Of a stretch of DNA of 7,319 nucleotides, positions 5,376 to 7,319 are shown in pieces; position 1 is the first letter of the stretch, and the number at the start of each line of letters is the position of its first letter. The position numbers and the translations under genes are program-made. A model generated the notes under the pieces. It saw only the letters and a program-made list of their open reading frames with translations, made no database searches and was not told where the DNA came from. The stretch comes from DAOTXK01 sp034435395. Lineage in GTDB: Bacteria; Chloroflexota; Anaerolineae; Aggregatilineales; Ch27. The stretch spans positions 1 to 7,319 of the forward strand of contig DAOTXK010000316.1 in NCBI GenBank assembly GCA_034435395.1. The letters are read 5' to 3'.

Positions 5376-6209
5376 GTGGCCGACCGAATCCTGCTGGGAG
5401 CCAATCATCATAACTTCGCCGACTGCCTGCGGCTGGCCCTGGATCGCGGCCTGGGCCTGGAAATCCAGACCTTCGCCCACCCGGAAATCCTGCAGGGGGA
5501 CTGGCGGGACCTGCTGTCCGCCTACCGCCGCGCCGGGCTGGCCTATCTGGAAGGGCCGCTGGCCGTCCACGGGCCGTTTATGGACATGGCACCCGGCAGC
5601 CCGGACCCGCTGTTCCGCCAGGCGACGCTCCAGCGCACCAGCGAGGGCCTGGAAGCGGCGGCGGCGCTTGGCGCGGGGACGGTGGTGTTTCACGCCAACT
5701 TCCTGGCCAGCATCCGCCATCCAGCCTATCGGGAAGGCTGGACCCGGCGTAACATCGACTTCTGGGGGCCGGTCGCCGGGCGGGCCGCCAGCTACGGCCT
5801 CGTCATCGCCCTGGAGAACATGTGGGAGCCTGATCCCGCCATCATCGTAGGCATCCTGGCGGCCATCGGGTCGCCGCACCTGCGCGCCTGCCTGGACGTG
5901 GGGCATATCAACCTGTTCTCAGCCGTGCCCCTGGCGGCCTGGCTGGAGACGACGGCAGCATACCTGGTCCACATGCACCTCAACAATAACCCGGGGGACA
6001 TCGACGAGCACCAGGCGCTCCCCCACGGTGTGCTGGATTACGACGCCATCCTGGCGCAGATTCGCCGCCTGCCCGTCCCGCCCACCCTGACGCTGGAGAT
6101 GAACACCGTCCAGGACATGGTGGATAGCTTCGCCTGTCTGCGCCTGCCCCGGCGGCGGGGCATCATCACCGCTGTGTTCCGCCGTGCTCTCGCCGGCATC
6201 CCGTCGTAG
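5376..6209 (+). CDS. Xylose isomerase-like TIM-barrel protein (sugar phosphate isomerase/epimerase or AP endonuclease 2 superfamily)
   Basis: 277 residues from GTG 5376, preferred over TTG 5355 because GAGGGA (5365-5370) lies 5 nt upstream. The barrel carries the metal-site pattern of the family: H65 in V-H-G-P-F, H106 in V-V-F-H-A-N-F, E147 in A-L-E-N-M, D174 and H177 in C-L-D-V-G-H, H199/H201 in V-H-M-H-L-N-N-N, D208/D210 and H212 in G-D-I-D-E-H, and E241 in T-L-E-M-N. Full-length and intact, so probably a metal-dependent enzyme. The superfamily covers sugar epimerases and isomerases, endonuclease IV and other activities, and neither sequence nor neighbours identify the substrate. The H-x-H-x-N-N-N...D-E-H-x-x-x-P-x-G segment is typical of the sugar isomerase/epimerase branch. 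The Arg-rich C-terminus (R-L-P-R-R-R-G, 256-262) is slightly unusual. It is divergent from the - strand unit and followed by a separately transcribed tRNA. Confidence 0.9.
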   Translation: MADRILLGANHHNFADCLRLALDRGLGLEIQTFAHPEILQGDWRDLLSAYRRAGLAYLEGPLAVHGPFMDMAPGSPDPLFRQATLQRTSEGLEAAAALGAGTVVFHANFLASIRHPAYREGWTRRNIDFWGPVAGRAASYGLVIALENMWEPDPAIIVGILAAIGSPHLRACLDVGHINLFSAVPLAAWLETTAAYLVHMHLNNNPGDIDEHQALPHGVLDYDAILAQIRRLPVPPTLTLEMNTVQDMVDSFACLRLPRRRGIITAVFRRALAGIPS

Positions 6210-6244
6210 CGGCGCGAGGAATCGCCGCGCTCCTGCCGCTCACC

Positions 6245-6272
6245 TTGACAGTCGTCACCCGGCAGGTATAAT
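6245..6272 (+). promoter_or_regulatory. Consensus sigma70 promoter of tRNA-Arg
   Basis: TTGACA (6245-6250) and TATAAT (6267-6272) both match the consensus exactly, with a 16-bp spacer. The expected transcription start, about 6279, leaves only a few bases of 5' leader before the tRNA at 6286. It fits strong constitutive expression of a single tRNA gene. Confidence 0.93.
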
Positions 6273-6285
6273 AACCACACTGTCA

Positions 6286-6358
6286 GTGCCTGTAGCTCAG
6301 TGGATAGAGCGTCTGCCTACGGAGCAGAAAGTCGGGGGTTCGAATCCCTCCAGGCACG
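6286..6358 (+). tRNA. tRNA-Arg (anticodon ACG)
   Basis: A full cloverleaf can be drawn. The acceptor stem is GTGCCTG (6286-6292) with CAGGCAC (6351-6357), the D-stem GCTC/GAGC, and the anticodon stem TCTGC/GCAGA with loop CTACGGA (6317-6323). The variable loop has 5 nt, and the T-arm is GGGGG/CCCTC with loop TTCGAAT. The anticodon ACG (6319-6321) reads CGN Arg codons, with A34 expected to become inosine through TadA. The discriminator is G6358. CCA is not encoded directly after it (the sequence goes on CACCA), so the end must be added by CCA transferase. A consensus promoter precedes it and an intrinsic terminator follows. Confidence 0.97.
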
Positions 6359-6365
6359 CACCATA

Positions 6366-6390
6366 CCCTGGCCGCCTGGTCGGGGTTTTT
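6366..6390 (+). terminator. Rho-independent terminator of tRNA-Arg
   Basis: An 8-bp stem CCCTGGCC/GGTCGGGG (two G-U pairs) with loop GCCT is followed directly by TTTTT (6386-6390). It lies 8 nt after the tRNA, so the unit is a single-gene transcript. It ends 29 nt before the stop of the convergent response-regulator gene. Confidence 0.88.
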
Positions 6391-6418
6391 GATTGCCGCC
6401 GGAGCTGACCAATGCCTC

Positions 6419-6787
6419 TTAACCCGCCGTCGCCTCGGCCAGCAGGCGGTTGACCGCTTCCGTCACCTCGTCCATGCCGACCGGCTTCATCAGGCAGCCG
6501 TCCGCCGCCAGCTGGCGGGACAGGGTCGGGGCTTCCGGATGGGCCGAAATCACCAGCACCCGCGTCCGGGTGATGCCCGGCGTGCTGCGGATGAAGCCCA
6601 GCACCACGTCGCCGCTGGCGACCGGCATCTGCAAATCGAGGATGACCAGGTCTGGGTGGCGCTTAAGCCCGTACAGCCCGTCCAGCCCATGCTCCGCGAC
6701 CATTACCTCGTGCCCCAGGTGCTCCAACATCAGCCGGTACAGGTCACGCACCTCCTCCTGGTCTTCGACAATCAGGATCAGCGCCAT
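6419..6787 (-). CDS. Single-domain response regulator (receiver only, CheY-like)
   Basis: 122 residues making up one receiver domain with no output domain. Key residues are the acidic pocket E8-D9, the phosphoacceptor D51 in V-I-L-D-L-Q-M-P, the switch residue S81 in L-V-I-S-A-H, and K101-P102 in C-L-M-K-P-V. It should be phosphorylated by a histidine kinase and act through protein contacts or as a phosphorelay intermediate; no partner kinase is in the window. ATG 6787 is chosen because AAGGA lies 9 nt upstream and the protein then starts M-A-L-I-L-I-V-E-D; an upstream in-frame extension to 6838 would add a non-receiver tail. The promoter is embedded in a large palindrome (separate entries), so transcription is probably repressor- or activator-controlled. 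The next - strand gene upstream ends 175 bp away and is unlikely to be its operon partner. Confidence 0.94.
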   Translation of the reverse strand: MALILIVEDQEEVRDLYRLMLEHLGHEVMVAEHGLDGLYGLKRHPDLVILDLQMPVASGDVVLGFIRSTPGITRTRVLVISAHPEAPTLSRQLAADGCLMKPVGMDEVTEAVNRLLAEATAG

Positions 6788-6837
6788 GATGATCAGTCCT
6801 TCCCATAAATACGCGCCGCTGACGACGCCGGGAATCA

Positions 6838-6875
6838 TAACCGCCGTTTCTGCATTATAGCATAAACGGCGGTTA
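6838..6875. promoter_or_regulatory. 38-bp near-perfect palindrome over the promoter (likely operator)
   Basis: TAACCGCCGTTT (6838-6849) is mirrored exactly by AAACGGCGGTTA (6864-6875). The inner TGC/GCA (6851-6853 and 6860-6862) is also symmetric about the same centre, 6856.5. The arms flank the -10 hexamer, so a dimeric or tetrameric regulator bound here would cover the promoter. In RNA it could fold, but no T-tract follows on either strand, which argues against an intrinsic terminator. Confidence 0.7.
6854..6862 (-). promoter_or_regulatory. Extended -10 promoter of the response regulator
   Basis: The - strand reads TGCTATAAT, a perfect extended -10. No convincing -35 lies 16-18 bp upstream (CAATCG region). 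The start would be near 6847, giving a leader of about 60 nt before ATG 6787. It sits in the centre of the palindrome at 6838-6875. Confidence 0.7.
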
Positions 6876-6962
6876 ACGATTGTTGATGATCTGTATGATT
6901 CGGCAACGATTGGCCGGGGGCGCGGCGGGGACCGGCGGCCGGCCTCCCGGCCTGGGGGACGT

Positions 6963-7319
6963 TTACCGGCCCCAGAAGCCCATGCCGCGTCCCATGCGCC
7001 CGCCGAACCCGCCGGAGAAGCGCCCGCCCATCATCTCGCCAGGGCCGAAGTGGAAGCCCTGGAACATGGGGAAGTCGCCCTCGCCCGCCAGATAGGCGTC
7101 CAGGTTGGCCCGCAGCAGCGCCTGCATGGCGTCAGCCTGGGCCTGGGTCAGCGTCCCGTCTTCCACCGCCTGGGCCAGCTGGTCGCCGTGAGCGGCCACG
7201 GCCGCCTCGACGATGGCCGACAGTTCGACGCCCTGTTCCTCAGCCAGCTCGGCAACCGTCTTGCCATCGCGGAGTTCGGCCCACAGGTCCGCCGGTTCCA
7301 GGCCCAGCGCCTCGGCCAC
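6963..7319 (-). CDS. Helical-repeat protein with Gly/Met/aromatic tail, 5'-partial
   Basis: The frame is open at the right edge, so the N-terminus lies outside the window; the GTG at 7319 is probably an internal Val. The 118 visible residues contain a unit of the type A-L-G-L-E-P-A-D-L-W-A-E-L-R-D-G-K-T (4-21), then A-E-L-A-E-E-Q-G-V (23-31), and then D-G-T-L-T-Q-A-Q-A-D-A-M (54-65). Such units recur in poorly characterised, usually exported proteins of Gram-positive bacteria and Chloroflexota, often in tandem after a signal peptide; any signal peptide would lie outside the window. After about residue 83 the protein becomes low-complexity, rich in Gly, Met, Phe and Arg, ending G-R-M-G-R-G-M-G-F-W-G-R. 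Function unknown. A GC-rich GGCCGG/CCGGCC hairpin (6937-6952) follows the stop but lacks a T-tract. Confidence 0.8.
   Translation of the reverse strand: MAEALGLEPADLWAELRDGKTVAELAEEQGVELSAIVEAAVAAHGDQLAQAVEDGTLTQAQADAMQALLRANLDAYLAGEGDFPMFQGFHFGPGEMMGGRFSGGFGGRMGRGMGFWGR

Noticed and set aside
6937..6952. GGCCGG/CCGGCC hairpin as terminator of the gene at 6963-7319
   Set aside because: The stem is good but only GC-rich sequence follows on the - strand, with no T-tract; it is mentioned under that gene only.

Overview
The window is GC-rich bacterial chromosome. The mix suggests a Chloroflexota (Anaerolineae-like) bacterium: low-complexity acidic proteins full of W-L motifs with a C-terminal TPR, beside ordinary housekeeping genes with sigma70-type promoters and Shine-Dalgarno sites, using GTG, TTG and probably CTG starts. 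This assignment is inference from protein style; no rRNA or other decisive marker is present.

Left third (1-2938, + strand): two consecutive genes for acidic repeat proteins. The first enters from outside the window and carries an almost exact 84-bp tandem duplication. The second has three 49-residue repeats, then an array of (P)DWL motifs, then a TPR-like C-terminus. Both appear broken by one missing base after a 'GC' in an expected Ala codon (near 543-545 and 2541-2543). The first gene would otherwise run to 733 and overlap the start of the second. The second would otherwise reach 2938 and end in its TPR.

Middle (2939-5087): after an intrinsic-terminator-like hairpin comes ndk (+, TTG start). 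Facing it on the - strand are rsfS (ribosome silencing factor, probable CTG start, own extended -10 promoter, strong terminator), thpR (RNA 2',3'-cyclic phosphodiesterase) and a small stand-alone RsbRD-N-like sensor-type domain. The last two probably form one transcription unit.

Right third (5088-7319): an intergenic region of about 290 bp with an AT-rich island separates the - strand genes from a + strand xylose-isomerase-like TIM-barrel protein. Next is a tRNA-Arg(ACG) with consensus -35 and -10 hexamers and its own terminator. A - strand stand-alone receiver-domain response regulator follows; its extended -10 sits at the centre of a 38-bp near-perfect palindrome, a likely operator. The window ends in the 3' part of a - strand helical-repeat protein with a Gly/Met/aromatic tail.

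The genes do not form one pathway. Shared themes are translation (rsfS, tRNA-Arg, thpR), nucleotide metabolism (ndk) and stand-alone signalling domains (RsbRD-N-like protein, receiver). The most unusual content is the pair of W-L repeat proteins with matching frame breaks and the promoter-centred palindrome.
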